IMG/VR virus record: IMGVR_UViG_3300006101_000052
Location: 1-27,099 of that record
Direction: 5' to 3' (one strand)
DNA from: a virus
Length of the DNA: 27,099 nt
Shown: positions 17,720-25,585 of the stretch, piece after piece
Position numbering within the stretch: the first letter of the stretch is position 1
Layout: the number at the start of each line of letters is the position of its first letter
Translations under genes and position numbers: made by a program
Notes under the pieces: generated by a model
What the model was told of the DNA's origin: nothing
The model's input: only the letters and a program-made list of their open reading frames with translations
The model's database searches: none

Positions 17720-19044
17720 TGACCTATGCAATAACTTTAACAAATGGTAGTACATTAACAGAAATTAGCAATGGTGTTATTGATCAAACTCACACTGATC
17801 TTACATTAATTGGACAAAATTATACCGGCTACGGTACTTTTTTAAATGACAACTTTGTTCATCTATTAGAAAACTTTTCAAATACAATACAACCACCGAA
17901 TCCGATTATGGGACAGTTGTGGTATGATACTAGTTCAAATGTATTAAAAGTTTATAACGGAACTAATTTTACGCCTACTGGAAATACAGTAGTTGCATCT
18001 TCAGCACCAAGTGGCCTTGCAACAGGACAACTTTTTATTGACAGTACAACTAGCCAATTATATTTTAATGATGGATTAGAGACGAACCTCGCAGGACCAA
18101 TTTACACTAAGGCACAAGGCCCATCGGGTTTCGAAGTAGTAGATGTATTTGACGTATATGGAACTAGTCAAACCATTGTTAAACTGCTAGTCGGAAACAC
18201 CCTATTAGGTATTTTTAGTAAAACAGCATTTACCCCAAATTCACCTATTGACCAGTATACTTCATCTGCATCAATAACTGGTACTCAAATTGGGTCAACT
18301 TTAACTGTTACGGCTGTTACATCTGGTACACTCAGTATAGGACAAACCCTAGTTGGAACTGGGATTCCTGCTGGCACTATTATAACTGAATTTTTATTAG
18401 GTCCCGGTGGTCAAGGGCAAGCTCAAGGCGGTGTTGGCACATATGGAGTAAGCACAAACGCTAATGTGCCGTCTACAAATATAACTGCAATTTATGGAAG
18501 TATCAAAATTGGTTTTAATGTAGGTACATACGGCGGAATACAATTTAATGTTCCGACCCTACAAGCTAACTATTTGTTATCTCCTGCCGGAACTTTATTA
18601 AATTCTAGCAGTTTTGTCAGTGCATCGGGTGATTCTACTATTTCTAATGGTGGACTTACAATACAACCAACAGCAACTGAGCCTGCACTGGTGTTAGGTT
18701 CAGCAGGACAAACTCAAATAAATGTTAATGCTAATAGCACAAACGTTTTTCAAATACAATCAGTGTTTGCTAATCAAGATTTTGATATTACATTAAAGAC
18801 TGGATCTACAAGTGCATCTGCATTGCACATTATTGCTAGTACACAGCGTACTGGAATCTATACTAATGCTCCACAAGCTACACTAGATGTAAATGGAACA
18901 TTTAGAATAGCATCAGGAAATGCCCCAGCTCACAATAATTCAGTAGGTGTCACTGGTCAAATTGCATGGGATTCCGGGTACATTTATGTTTGTACAGCAA
19001 CAAATACCTGGGTAAGAGCGGCTCTTTCAAGCACCTCTTGGTAA
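17719..19044 (+). CDS. Tail fibre / adhesin paralogue with an inserted beta module
   Basis: The 441-residue protein shares its N-terminal domain with its two neighbours: GQNYTGYG (32-39), [12 protein letters not shown] (44-55), [11 protein letters not shown] (61-71) and a second [14 protein letters not shown] repeat. The conserved segment '[11 protein letters not shown]...[10 protein letters not shown]' is split by about 75 residues of a different module (about 18265-18490) containing [27 protein letters not shown] and a Gly/Gln-rich turn. The C-terminus carries [12 protein letters not shown] and [19 protein letters not shown], a tip seen in other marine phage fibres. It has neither a collar nor an ADLAE domain. 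The ATG overlaps the upstream stop by one base (TAATG) and has no clear Shine-Dalgarno sequence, so translation is probably coupled. A role in host recognition is inferred. Confidence 0.85.
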   Translation: MTYAITLTNGSTLTEISNGVIDQTHTDLTLIGQNYTGYGTFLNDNFVHLLENFSNTIQPPNPIMGQLWYDTSSNVLKVYNGTNFTPTGNTVVASSAPSGLATGQLFIDSTTSQLYFNDGLETNLAGPIYTKAQGPSGFEVVDVFDVYGTSQTIVKLLVGNTLLGIFSKTAFTPNSPIDQYTSSASITGTQIGSTLTVTAVTSGTLSIGQTLVGTGIPAGTIITEFLLGPGGQGQAQGGVGTYGVSTNANVPSTNITAIYGSIKIGFNVGTYGGIQFNVPTLQANYLLSPAGTLLNSSSFVSASGDSTISNGGLTIQPTATEPALVLGSAGQTQINVNANSTNVFQIQSVFANQDFDITLKTGSTSASALHIIASTQRTGIYTNAPQATLDVNGTFRIASGNAPAHNNSVGVTGQIAWDSGYIYVCTATNTWVRAALSSTSW

Positions 19045-19057
19045 CAGTCCAAATTAT

Positions 19058-19065
19058 GATAAATA
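19058..19065 (+). promoter_or_regulatory. T4-type late promoter, GATAAATA
   Basis: GATAAATA lies 26 bp before the ATG at 19092, in the 47-bp gap between two fibre genes. It is identical to the motif ahead of 14899 and differs from the T4 late consensus at one base. It would allow the third fibre gene to be transcribed separately from the first two. Confidence 0.65.
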
Positions 19066-19091
19066 CACTGAAATAAGGAACGAGCGACACT

Positions 19092-20633
19092 ATGTCATAC
19101 ACAATTAATCATTTTAACGGCACACCATTAGCAACGATTGCCGACGGTACAGTAAACACTAGCACCGATCTTACCCTAATCGGTAAGAATTATGCCGGGT
19201 ATGGCCAAGCACAAAACGACAATTTTGTCTGGTTGCTAGAGAATTTTGCCAGTGCATCTCCAGGCCCATCCAACCCACAAGCTGGTCAAATATGGTATAA
19301 CACTACATTAAACAAATTGCAGTTTTACGATATTAATGGTACTTGGCGTACAACAGGCGGTGCATCAATTGGCAGCTCATTCCCAACAAATTTAACAGTA
19401 GGCGATTTTTTCTTTAATACTGCTAGTAATCAATTATATGCATATACTGGAGTGGGAAATCCTCCATTTACACTTATTGGTCCTCAGGAAGTTGTAGGTG
19501 CAATGACTACACAAATGTTATCAACTACTGTAACTGACAGCAATAATGTACACAGACCAGTTATCCAAGGCGTAGTTGATGGCCAAGTAGTGTTCATGAT
19601 TAGTAGCACATCATTCTTATTACCTACAGGTCAAGTCACTGGATTTGATCAAATTAATCAAGGTATTACTTTAACAGGAACATTAGCCGCTGATAATGGA
19701 GTTACTGCTGGCAGTTTTGAATTTACTGGTACGGCAACGAACGCAAAAGCATTAAACGGTGTGTCTGCTAGTAGTTTTGTTACATCATCGGCCGCTCAAT
19801 TTACAGCTTCGGCTACTTTTTCAGACACTGGATTTGTAATTGGCAATCCAACAGCTAAATTATCGATTGCTAATGATTCTACTACAGGAGTTCCGACACT
19901 TAAAAACGTTAATGGTCCTCAAATCAACTTTGTAGTAACCTCCGGTGCTAGTACTATTAATCCAATGACAATTAATGGTACTGATTTATTACCCGGAATC
20001 ACATCGACTTCTAGTTTAGGTTCACAAACTTTACAGTGGTTAAATGTCTATGCTACAAACTTTTATGGTACAGCAACAAACTCTAATTATTTAAGTGTTG
20101 GTGGTACCTACGTTTCAGCAACTACAGGTGTTCCTGGCGGTAACGTACTCAGTGTTGCGGCAAGAGATACAAGCGGCAATTTAACAGCCAATGTGTTTAA
20201 TGGTAATGCTACAAGCGCAAACTATGCCGACTTGGCTGAAAAATATCTACCATCGCCTGAATATCCTAACTATTCACCAGGTACAGTAGTATGTGTAGGC
20301 GGATCAAAAGAAATTTGTCCAGCAACTTACGGTTCTAAAGCTATTGGTGCAATAAGTACCAACCCTGCTTATATGATGAATCAGGATCTAGCTGGTGGTA
20401 TATATGTAGCACTTAAAGGTCGTGTACCGGTTAGATTAGTAGGCGGATGCACTAAGGGCGATTTAATTGCACCCTATGGCAGTGGTCAAGCCGCAAGTAT
20501 AGGCAATCCGGCTGGTACGAATAGTGGCGGTAACTTGTTTAGTTCAGATGATACTGCACCTATTTGTTTTGCAGTGGCACTAGCAGATTGCACAAACTCA
20601 GATGAAACACTAGTCGAATGTGTTATTTTATAA
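19092..20633 (+). CDS. Tail fibre / adhesin paralogue with C-terminal ADLAE (Peptidase_G2-like) domain
   Basis: The 513-residue protein has the family N-terminal domain: GKNYAGYG (31-38), DNFVWLLENFAS (43-54), NPQAGQIWYN (61-70) and then GDFFFNTASNQLYAY. The shaft includes KALNGVSASSF and SLGSQTLQWLNVYATNFYGTA, both typical of phage fibres. From Y378 a distinct domain begins with YADLAEKY, followed by SPGTVVCVGG, AIGAISTNPAYMMN, VALKGRVPVRL and a C-terminal LADCTNSDETLVECVIL. This layout resembles the Peptidase_G2-type intramolecular domain that helps fibre folding; whether it self-cleaves cannot be judged here. AAGGA at 19075-19079 is a plausible but distant ribosome binding site (12 bp spacing). 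A late promoter lies just upstream. Confidence 0.85.
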   Translation: MSYTINHFNGTPLATIADGTVNTSTDLTLIGKNYAGYGQAQNDNFVWLLENFASASPGPSNPQAGQIWYNTTLNKLQFYDINGTWRTTGGASIGSSFPTNLTVGDFFFNTASNQLYAYTGVGNPPFTLIGPQEVVGAMTTQMLSTTVTDSNNVHRPVIQGVVDGQVVFMISSTSFLLPTGQVTGFDQINQGITLTGTLAADNGVTAGSFEFTGTATNAKALNGVSASSFVTSSAAQFTASATFSDTGFVIGNPTAKLSIANDSTTGVPTLKNVNGPQINFVVTSGASTINPMTINGTDLLPGITSTSSLGSQTLQWLNVYATNFYGTATNSNYLSVGGTYVSATTGVPGGNVLSVAARDTSGNLTANVFNGNATSANYADLAEKYLPSPEYPNYSPGTVVCVGGSKEICPATYGSKAIGAISTNPAYMMNQDLAGGIYVALKGRVPVRLVGGCTKGDLIAPYGSGQAASIGNPAGTNSGGNLFSSDDTAPICFAVALADCTNSDETLVECVIL

Positions 20634-20636
20634 ATA
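20629..20636 (+). promoter_or_regulatory. T4-type late promoter, TATAAATA
   Basis: This is a perfect match to the T4 late consensus TATAAATA. It overlaps the TAA stop of the upstream fibre gene (20631-20633) and lies 24 bp before the ATG at 20661. Transcription would begin near 20642, giving a leader of about 20 bases that contains the AAAAGGA ribosome binding site at 20647-20653. Confidence 0.75.
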
Positions 20637-20660
20637 GTTTTTAAAGAAAAAGGAATATAA

Positions 20661-22025
20661 ATGTCAGCTGTTTTCCAAGGATATATTAACAACGGTGCAG
20701 ATGGAGTAGCGGGTACTACACTACATGTTACTTCAATGACCAGTGGTGCTATTACATTAGGAATGGTGTTGACATCTGGCTCTACAATTCCATCAATTAC
20801 TTATGTTTCTGCCTTTATTAGCGGTACTGGCACAAACAATGGTGGTACTTATACTGTTAATTACAGTCAAAGTTCAGGCACTTCAACCGGCCCTATTACT
20901 ATTGCTGGTAATATGACTACAGTTGCCGCAAATGACTTTAATACAATTCAAGCTGCCATTTCTGGTATTTACGGAAAAGTACCAGCCGGCTACGGACAGA
21001 ATTTAAGCACATTTGATGCCGCGGTTGCTACTGGTGCTAAGATTACTGCCGCACAATGGAATGCATTACAAGCTGATATCACAGCGGTAAATTGGCATCA
21101 ACTTAATGCGGCTCCTGTGTACAACGGAAACCCACTAACTACAGCAACAAATACTGTAAAAATTAGACAAGCTGACCGTGCCGCATATCTTGCAGTTGCG
21201 TTAGCATTATCAAATCCTAGTCCTACTACAATCGGCGGCGTAAGCTATCCAGGTTGTTATGTAAAAGCTGCCACTAATCAATTTACTAATCCGGTTCCAG
21301 GTGCATCAGAAAACGATAACAGTTTCCCAGCAGTTAGCGTTCGCAACCAAAGCTGGGGTAATACTAGTAGCGGTACATCATATGGTACTCAACCATCTGG
21401 TAAACAAAGTGTAATATGCGAAACTACACTAACATTTACTGCACAGGGCGGTTACAGTGCCAATCAAATTGCAGAATGGTTCTTCCAATCAGGTAGTTCG
21501 ATTACATTTAGCGGTTCTAGACAGTTTGGTACTGTTTCAGGAAAAAATACATCTTGGACAGCATTATTAAACAACATGGGAACTATTAGTTTTAGTTATT
21601 CGGGAGTTACTGCTACCGGTAATCCGGTGTTATCATCCGGCGGATCCGGCCTAACAACATATGGTTGGAACTGGTTCAATAATAATAAAGGTGCAAACGG
21701 TATAGTTATTTGTACTAACAGTCTAGGAACAACAGGTTCAAGTTTGTATGCTCCTAACCAATATACATTAACTGCTAGTATAGATGCAACGGGCAGTATC
21801 TTAACATTTATTGCAACATTCTCGGACTTATCAACAGCCTATACAAAGACACAAGCAGACGGTGCAGTAGGCGGAAACCCAAATGATACTACTACGTTTA
21901 GTATTGATGATCCGGTTGACGGCACACTAACCAGCATTATGAATGTTAAGTATGCAACTGGACCATATGTGGATGTTACTGCCTATTTGCCAACGGTTGC
22001 AACACCAGTTCTACTAGGAACTTAA
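20661..22025 (+). CDS. Conserved phage structural protein (454 aa)
   Basis: The 454-residue protein is beta-rich and Gly/Ser/Thr-rich. Residues about 8-80 form a 'GTTLHVTSMTSGAITLGMVL...GTGTNNGGTYTV' module, the same kind as in the giant protein and in the fibre at 17719. Next comes a helical segment with ANDFNTIQAAISGIYG and ITAAQWNALQADI, then a beta domain with QIAEWFFQSGSSITFSG and NTSWTALLNNMGTISFSY. Proteins with the FFxxGG..I.F...R....W..LL...GT motif are conserved among T4-like marine phages as virion proteins of unknown role. The start is well supported by AAAAGGA at 20647-20653 and a perfect late promoter. It is the last gene of the late block. No terminator hairpin was found after its stop. 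Confidence 0.85.
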   Translation: MSAVFQGYINNGADGVAGTTLHVTSMTSGAITLGMVLTSGSTIPSITYVSAFISGTGTNNGGTYTVNYSQSSGTSTGPITIAGNMTTVAANDFNTIQAAISGIYGKVPAGYGQNLSTFDAAVATGAKITAAQWNALQADITAVNWHQLNAAPVYNGNPLTTATNTVKIRQADRAAYLAVALALSNPSPTTIGGVSYPGCYVKAATNQFTNPVPGASENDNSFPAVSVRNQSWGNTSSGTSYGTQPSGKQSVICETTLTFTAQGGYSANQIAEWFFQSGSSITFSGSRQFGTVSGKNTSWTALLNNMGTISFSYSGVTATGNPVLSSGGSGLTTYGWNWFNNNKGANGIVICTNSLGTTGSSLYAPNQYTLTASIDATGSILTFIATFSDLSTAYTKTQADGAVGGNPNDTTTFSIDDPVDGTLTSIMNVKYATGPYVDVTAYLPTVATPVLLGT

Positions 22026-22048
22026 TCAGTTATTTTTCACCTATCGGC

Positions 22049-22077
22049 TTGACAAGCTAATTACTGTAGTGTATTAT
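22049..22077 (+). promoter_or_regulatory. Sigma70-type promoter, probably early
   Basis: TTGACA at 22049-22054 and TATTAT at 22072-22077 are separated by exactly 17 bp. This is a full -35 consensus and a -10 differing from TATAAT at one base. Start would be near 22084, about 14 bases before the ATG at 22098. The -35 box lies inside the short palindrome GCTTGACAAGC (22047-22057), which could be an operator, although it is short enough to be chance. This architecture differs from the -10-only late promoters upstream. Confidence 0.8.
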
Positions 22078-22097
22078 ATTACATTACGGAGTTATCT

Positions 22098-22448
22098 ATG
22101 GATGAAAGAATTGAAAAAGCGTTTGCTGTAGCCAATTACATGTCTACGTTGAGCAATCAAAGACGAATAATTTTAGAAGAATACCAGCAAAAATTAGTTT
22201 ATTATGTTAACGGTGCTACCTTTAAAATCACACCAGAACTAATTAATTTTGCAAAAACAGCACTGGACCTAGGTCATACTACAGATGTAGCATTTGTAGA
22301 TTCTAATAATTTCCCATTAATTGTAGCAGATGTTCAAGAATTTTTTGATAATATCGTTGAGATATACTTTTCATCTACAAATGAGTATGCAGTCAAGTAC
22401 GCAGATTTAAAAAGCAAAAGAAAAATTTCTGATATAGTTGAGTTATGA
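22098..22448 (+). CDS. Conserved small phage protein (116 aa), function unknown
   Basis: The 116-residue protein is charged, without signal peptide or membrane segments. It has a helical N-terminus (MDERIEKAFAVANYMSTLSNQRRIILEEYQQ), a short beta stretch (KLVYYVNGATFKI), then further helices. I recognise it as a type of conserved hypothetical protein of T4-like cyanophages but know no function. The start is supported by CGGAG at 22086-22090 and the sigma70 promoter. It is the first gene of an overlapping six-gene set. Its TGA overlaps the next ATG (ATGA), which implies translational coupling and suggests that its level is tied to that of the glycosyltransferase-like proteins. Confidence 0.8.
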   Translation: MDERIEKAFAVANYMSTLSNQRRIILEEYQQKLVYYVNGATFKITPELINFAKTALDLGHTTDVAFVDSNNFPLIVADVQEFFDNIVEIYFSSTNEYAVKYADLKSKRKISDIVEL

Positions 22449-23293
22449 CAACTGGTGCAGTAATCTTTTCTCAAAACAATTCTAATATTGACTACACTAA
22501 ACTGGCAATATTTGCCGCCAGCAGGGTTGAAAAATATCTAGATATTCCTGTAAGTCTTATCACAGACAATAAAGATTGGCTTTTGAAAGCATACCCAGAT
22601 CATAAATTTGATCAAGTGATTGAAATACCTTACGTTGAAGCTAATCAAAGACGAACATTTTATGATGGCAGCCTTGCAAGCAAGATGCTCGAATGGCGAA
22701 ATTTGTCAAGAAGTCAAGTGTATGATTTAACTCCATATGATAGAACATTAGTTATAGACAGTGATTATATAATTAATTCTTCTATTTTAAAACCAGCCTT
22801 AGATAATCAATACGATTTTCAAATTTATCATAACAGTTTTGATTTGACTGGTAACAGAGATGTAGGCGCATTTAATCGAATCAATGAATATTCAGTTCCT
22901 TTTTATTGGGCTACAGTTTTTATCTTTAATAAAAATTCTATAATGCAATGTTTTTTTGATCTTGTAGAATATATTAAATCTAATTGGATTTATTTTAGAA
23001 CACTGTATGGAATAGATGCACCTGTATATAGAAATGATGTTGCATTTAGTATTGCCATCCACATAATGAACGGAAAAACAAATGGAGAGTTTACAGTAGA
23101 GCTTCCCGGAAAAATGATATTTTCAGCAGATAGAGATATCTTAATTAGTACAGACAATGATAAGATGAAATTTCTAATTGAAAAGAAAGATTTTTATGGA
23201 GAGTATACTCTGGCTAAAACTACTGGACTAGATGTACATGTAATGAATAAATTTAGTCTTAGTCGATATATTGACGGAGGCAATGGTGTCTAA
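22445..23293 (+). CDS. Glycosyltransferase-like protein, GT-A type (282 aa)
   Basis: The 282-residue protein begins with a strand, helix and strand (AVIFSQNN, IDYTKLAIFAASRV, PVSLITDN), as in nucleotide-sugar-binding GT-A folds. A DxD motif follows in VIDSDYI (D106 and D108), the usual metal and sugar-nucleotide site. NDVAFSIAIHIMNG near residue 200 and HVMNKFSLSRY near the end are shared in layout with the next gene. The two are clearly paralogues and resemble the glycosyltransferase 8-like proteins of marine T4-like phages. Acceptor and donor cannot be told. Possible targets are virion proteins, phage DNA or host surface glycans. The ATG overlaps the upstream stop by 4 bp. Confidence 0.75.
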   Translation: MTTGAVIFSQNNSNIDYTKLAIFAASRVEKYLDIPVSLITDNKDWLLKAYPDHKFDQVIEIPYVEANQRRTFYDGSLASKMLEWRNLSRSQVYDLTPYDRTLVIDSDYIINSSILKPALDNQYDFQIYHNSFDLTGNRDVGAFNRINEYSVPFYWATVFIFNKNSIMQCFFDLVEYIKSNWIYFRTLYGIDAPVYRNDVAFSIAIHIMNGKTNGEFTVELPGKMIFSADRDILISTDNDKMKFLIEKKDFYGEYTLAKTTGLDVHVMNKFSLSRYIDGGNGV

Positions 23294-24125
23294 AGGATTT
23301 TTAATTTTTGCACAAAATACCGACATTGATTATGTCAAACAAGCCTACGCATTAGCGTTAAGTATTAAACACAGCCAGCCGACTATCAATAATGTTTCTT
23401 TGGTAACAAATAGTGTTGTACCTGAAAAATATCGTAAAGTATTTGACCAAATAATTCCTATTCCTTGGTTTAAGGCAGATGGAAACAGTCCGCTTGCGGC
23501 AGAACATCGCTGGCAATTATATCATGCAAGTCCCTATTCTGAAACCATTGTGTTAGATGCTGACATGTTGTTGTTAGAAGACATTGCCAGTTGGTGGGAT
23601 TATTGTTCTCCTTATGATGTTAAATTTTGTTCAAAGATTAATAATTATAAGTTAGAAAATATACTAGTTGATACATTTCATAGAAAAACATTTATTGCAA
23701 ATAAATTAACTAACCCTTATTTTGCCCTACACTATTTTAAAAAGGGTGATAAGGCACATGAATTTTATAAAGTATTGGAATTTGTAATTAATAATTGGGA
23801 ATGGTGTAACACAAAATTTGCACCAGAGCTATACCAGGAATGGCCCAGTATGGATCTAGCAACAGCTATTGCTATAGAAATCACAGGAACTCATGACGAG
23901 GTGATTGACAACTGTAGTCCGTTATCGTTTATTCATATGAAGATACCACTGCAAGGATGGACTATGATGTCTAATAGTTGGCAAGATACTGTACCGTTCG
24001 TGTTGAACTCAAAAGGTGAATTAATAGTTGGCAATATTAAACAGACTAAGTTATTCCATTACGTAGAAAAGAATTTTATAACATCTGATATATTAACACG
24101 ATTGGAGAATTTAAATGCCTCGTAA
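23283..24125 (+). CDS. Glycosyltransferase-like protein, GT-A type, paralogue of the preceding gene (280 aa)
   Basis: I place the start at ATG 23283, not at the in-frame TTG 23271, because ACGGAGG ends just upstream of the ATG; this is a strong but closely spaced site. The 280-residue protein has FLIFAQNTDIDYVKQAYALALS, then VSLVTNS, the DxD motif in IVLDADMLLL (D92 and D94), MDLATAIAIEITG near 195-210, and HYVEKNF near the C-terminus. The order matches the upstream protein, which supports a tandem duplication followed by strong divergence. The DxD motif and the following acidic/hydrophobic strand fit a retaining GT8-like enzyme, but the substrate is unknown. It overlaps the previous gene by 11 bp and the next by 11 bp. 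Confidence 0.8.
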   Translation: MVSKGFLIFAQNTDIDYVKQAYALALSIKHSQPTINNVSLVTNSVVPEKYRKVFDQIIPIPWFKADGNSPLAAEHRWQLYHASPYSETIVLDADMLLLEDIASWWDYCSPYDVKFCSKINNYKLENILVDTFHRKTFIANKLTNPYFALHYFKKGDKAHEFYKVLEFVINNWEWCNTKFAPELYQEWPSMDLATAIAIEITGTHDEVIDNCSPLSFIHMKIPLQGWTMMSNSWQDTVPFVLNSKGELIVGNIKQTKLFHYVEKNFITSDILTRLENLNAS

Positions 24126-24696
24126 AAAATATGTTCCGCCAGCTCCTATCGTAATGAAATTTTATCTGCATTACGATAAAGATACAGGCATTTTAAAAAG
24201 TATATCTAATGATGTATCGTATCACGGATACAGTAATTTTGAAATATCAGCTGGCGACTATAAATTGTTTATCGAAGGAGTTAAACGTCCTCAAGACTAT
24301 TTAATTTTAAGTAATAACGATGAAATTACTCTAGTAAAGGTAATAGATCAATCTTACGAATTTAAAAATAAAATGTTTGAGTGGATTAATATGCCACCTA
24401 CTACTGATACAGAAGTTACAGTCGAATGGATTAAGTCTACAAGGCATTGGAAATTTTCTTTATCTGATTCTGCTAAATCATCTGTACTTCCAGATTCGAA
24501 CACTGTAATATTATTTTTTATAACGTTAGCAGATGATTTTGACTTCTTAATAAGAAGTATTGCACTTAATATAAATGAGCTAGCTATAAAGGATTTGTAC
24601 GTTCCTTTTAGATACGATATTGAAGATCAAATAGCTAAAATATCAATGTCTACAAAACTACATTTTAAAAGTTACGGATTGATTATAAATGATTAA
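24115..24696 (+). CDS. Conserved phage protein (193 aa), function unknown
   Basis: The 193-residue protein starts with a basic, proline-rich MPRKKYVPPAPIVMK segment, then a beta-rich region (FYLHYDKDTGILKSISN, GDYKLFIEGVKRPQDYLI). The C-terminal half is mixed (WKFSLSD, NTVILFFITLADDFDFLIRS, KLHFKSYGLIIND). No enzyme motif is recognised. Similar short proteins with the 'FYLHYDxxTGxI' opening occur in other T4-like phages as far as I recall. It sits between two glycosyltransferase families and overlaps both neighbours (11 bp and 8 bp), so it is probably made together with them. It could be an accessory or virion-associated protein; this is inference. Confidence 0.8.
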   Translation: MPRKKYVPPAPIVMKFYLHYDKDTGILKSISNDVSYHGYSNFEISAGDYKLFIEGVKRPQDYLILSNNDEITLVKVIDQSYEFKNKMFEWINMPPTTDTEVTVEWIKSTRHWKFSLSDSAKSSVLPDSNTVILFFITLADDFDFLIRSIALNINELAIKDLYVPFRYDIEDQIAKISMSTKLHFKSYGLIIND

Positions 24697-25585
24697 AGTT
24701 ATAGAACAAGATATTATATTTCTCAGCTACGATGAACCCAACGCTGAAAAAAACTATGCAGACTTATGCAACAAAGTACCTTGGGCAAAGCGTGTGCATG
24801 GTGTTAAAGGTAGCGATGCCGCACACAAGGCATGCGCCGCACTAAGTGAAACAGAATACTTTGTTACAGTAGATGCAGATAATATTGTAGACCCTAAATT
24901 CTTAGAAGTTGAAATTGATATTGATGCTCTCGGATTGACACCGGATCATGTGTTCAGCTGGTGCGGCAAAGTTCATGTTAATGGATTAATGTACGGCAAT
25001 GGCGGCTTAAAATTATGGACACGTAAATTTGTCAACAATATGAAGACTCATGAAAACTCAGATCCCGATGATACTAAGGGACTAGTAGAGTTTTGTTTTG
25101 ACGATAAGTACTATCAATTCAACGAAAATTTCAGTGAAAGTTTTACCAATGCAACTCCATTCCAAGCATGGAGAGCAGGCTTCCGTGAAGGCGTAAAGAT
25201 GTCATTAGATCAAGGTGCTAAGGTAGAAAAACTACAAACTGTTTGGTGGCAAAATTATCATAGATTACTCATATGGGCAAGTGTGGGTGCTGATGTAGAA
25301 AATGGAATTTGGTCAATTCTTGGAGCTAGAGAAGGAGCCTATTTGACCAATTGTACAGATTGGGATTATAGCAATGTACGTGATTTTGAATACTTAACAA
25401 AACGTTGGTTAGATAATCATGAAGGATCAGATCCAGAAAAGACCACTGCTTATATTAATTTTTTAGGCGATGAACTTAGAGAAAAATGCGAACTAGAAAT
25501 TAGTAATTTGGATCCGTCCGGTAGCAAATTTTTTAAAACTGTTTATAGCAACACCCCGAGAATAATACGTAAACGCAATGTATGA
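24689..25585 (+). CDS. Glycosyltransferase-like protein, second family (298 aa)
   Basis: The 298-residue protein opens with a strand (DIIFLSYDEPNAEKN), then WAKRVHGVKGSDAAHKACAA, and a DxD motif in VTVDADNIV (D62 and D64), the arrangement of a short GT-A domain. YGNGGLKLW (102-110) and WRAGFREG (161-168) are shared with the next gene and probably line the donor or acceptor pocket. The C-terminal part is helical, with WSILGAREGAYL and LTKRWLDNH. It belongs to a family different from the 22445/23283 pair. Such proteins are common in T4-like marine phages, and their acceptors are generally unknown. It overlaps the upstream gene by 8 bp without an obvious ribosome binding site, so translational coupling is likely. 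Confidence 0.75.
   Translation: MIKVIEQDIIFLSYDEPNAEKNYADLCNKVPWAKRVHGVKGSDAAHKACAALSETEYFVTVDADNIVDPKFLEVEIDIDALGLTPDHVFSWCGKVHVNGLMYGNGGLKLWTRKFVNNMKTHENSDPDDTKGLVEFCFDDKYYQFNENFSESFTNATPFQAWRAGFREGVKMSLDQGAKVEKLQTVWWQNYHRLLIWASVGADVENGIWSILGAREGAYLTNCTDWDYSNVRDFEYLTKRWLDNHEGSDPEKTTAYINFLGDELREKCELEISNLDPSGSKFFKTVYSNTPRIIRKRNV

Noticed and set aside
23271-23282. Upstream TTG start for the second glycosyltransferase-like gene
   Set aside because: The ATG at 23283 has ACGGAGG immediately upstream; starting at the TTG would place that ribosome binding site inside the coding region.
24683-24690. TATAAATG, a near match to the late promoter octamer
   Set aside because: It ends in the ATG start codon itself, so it could not drive a transcript carrying that start, and such strings are expected by chance in AT-rich DNA.
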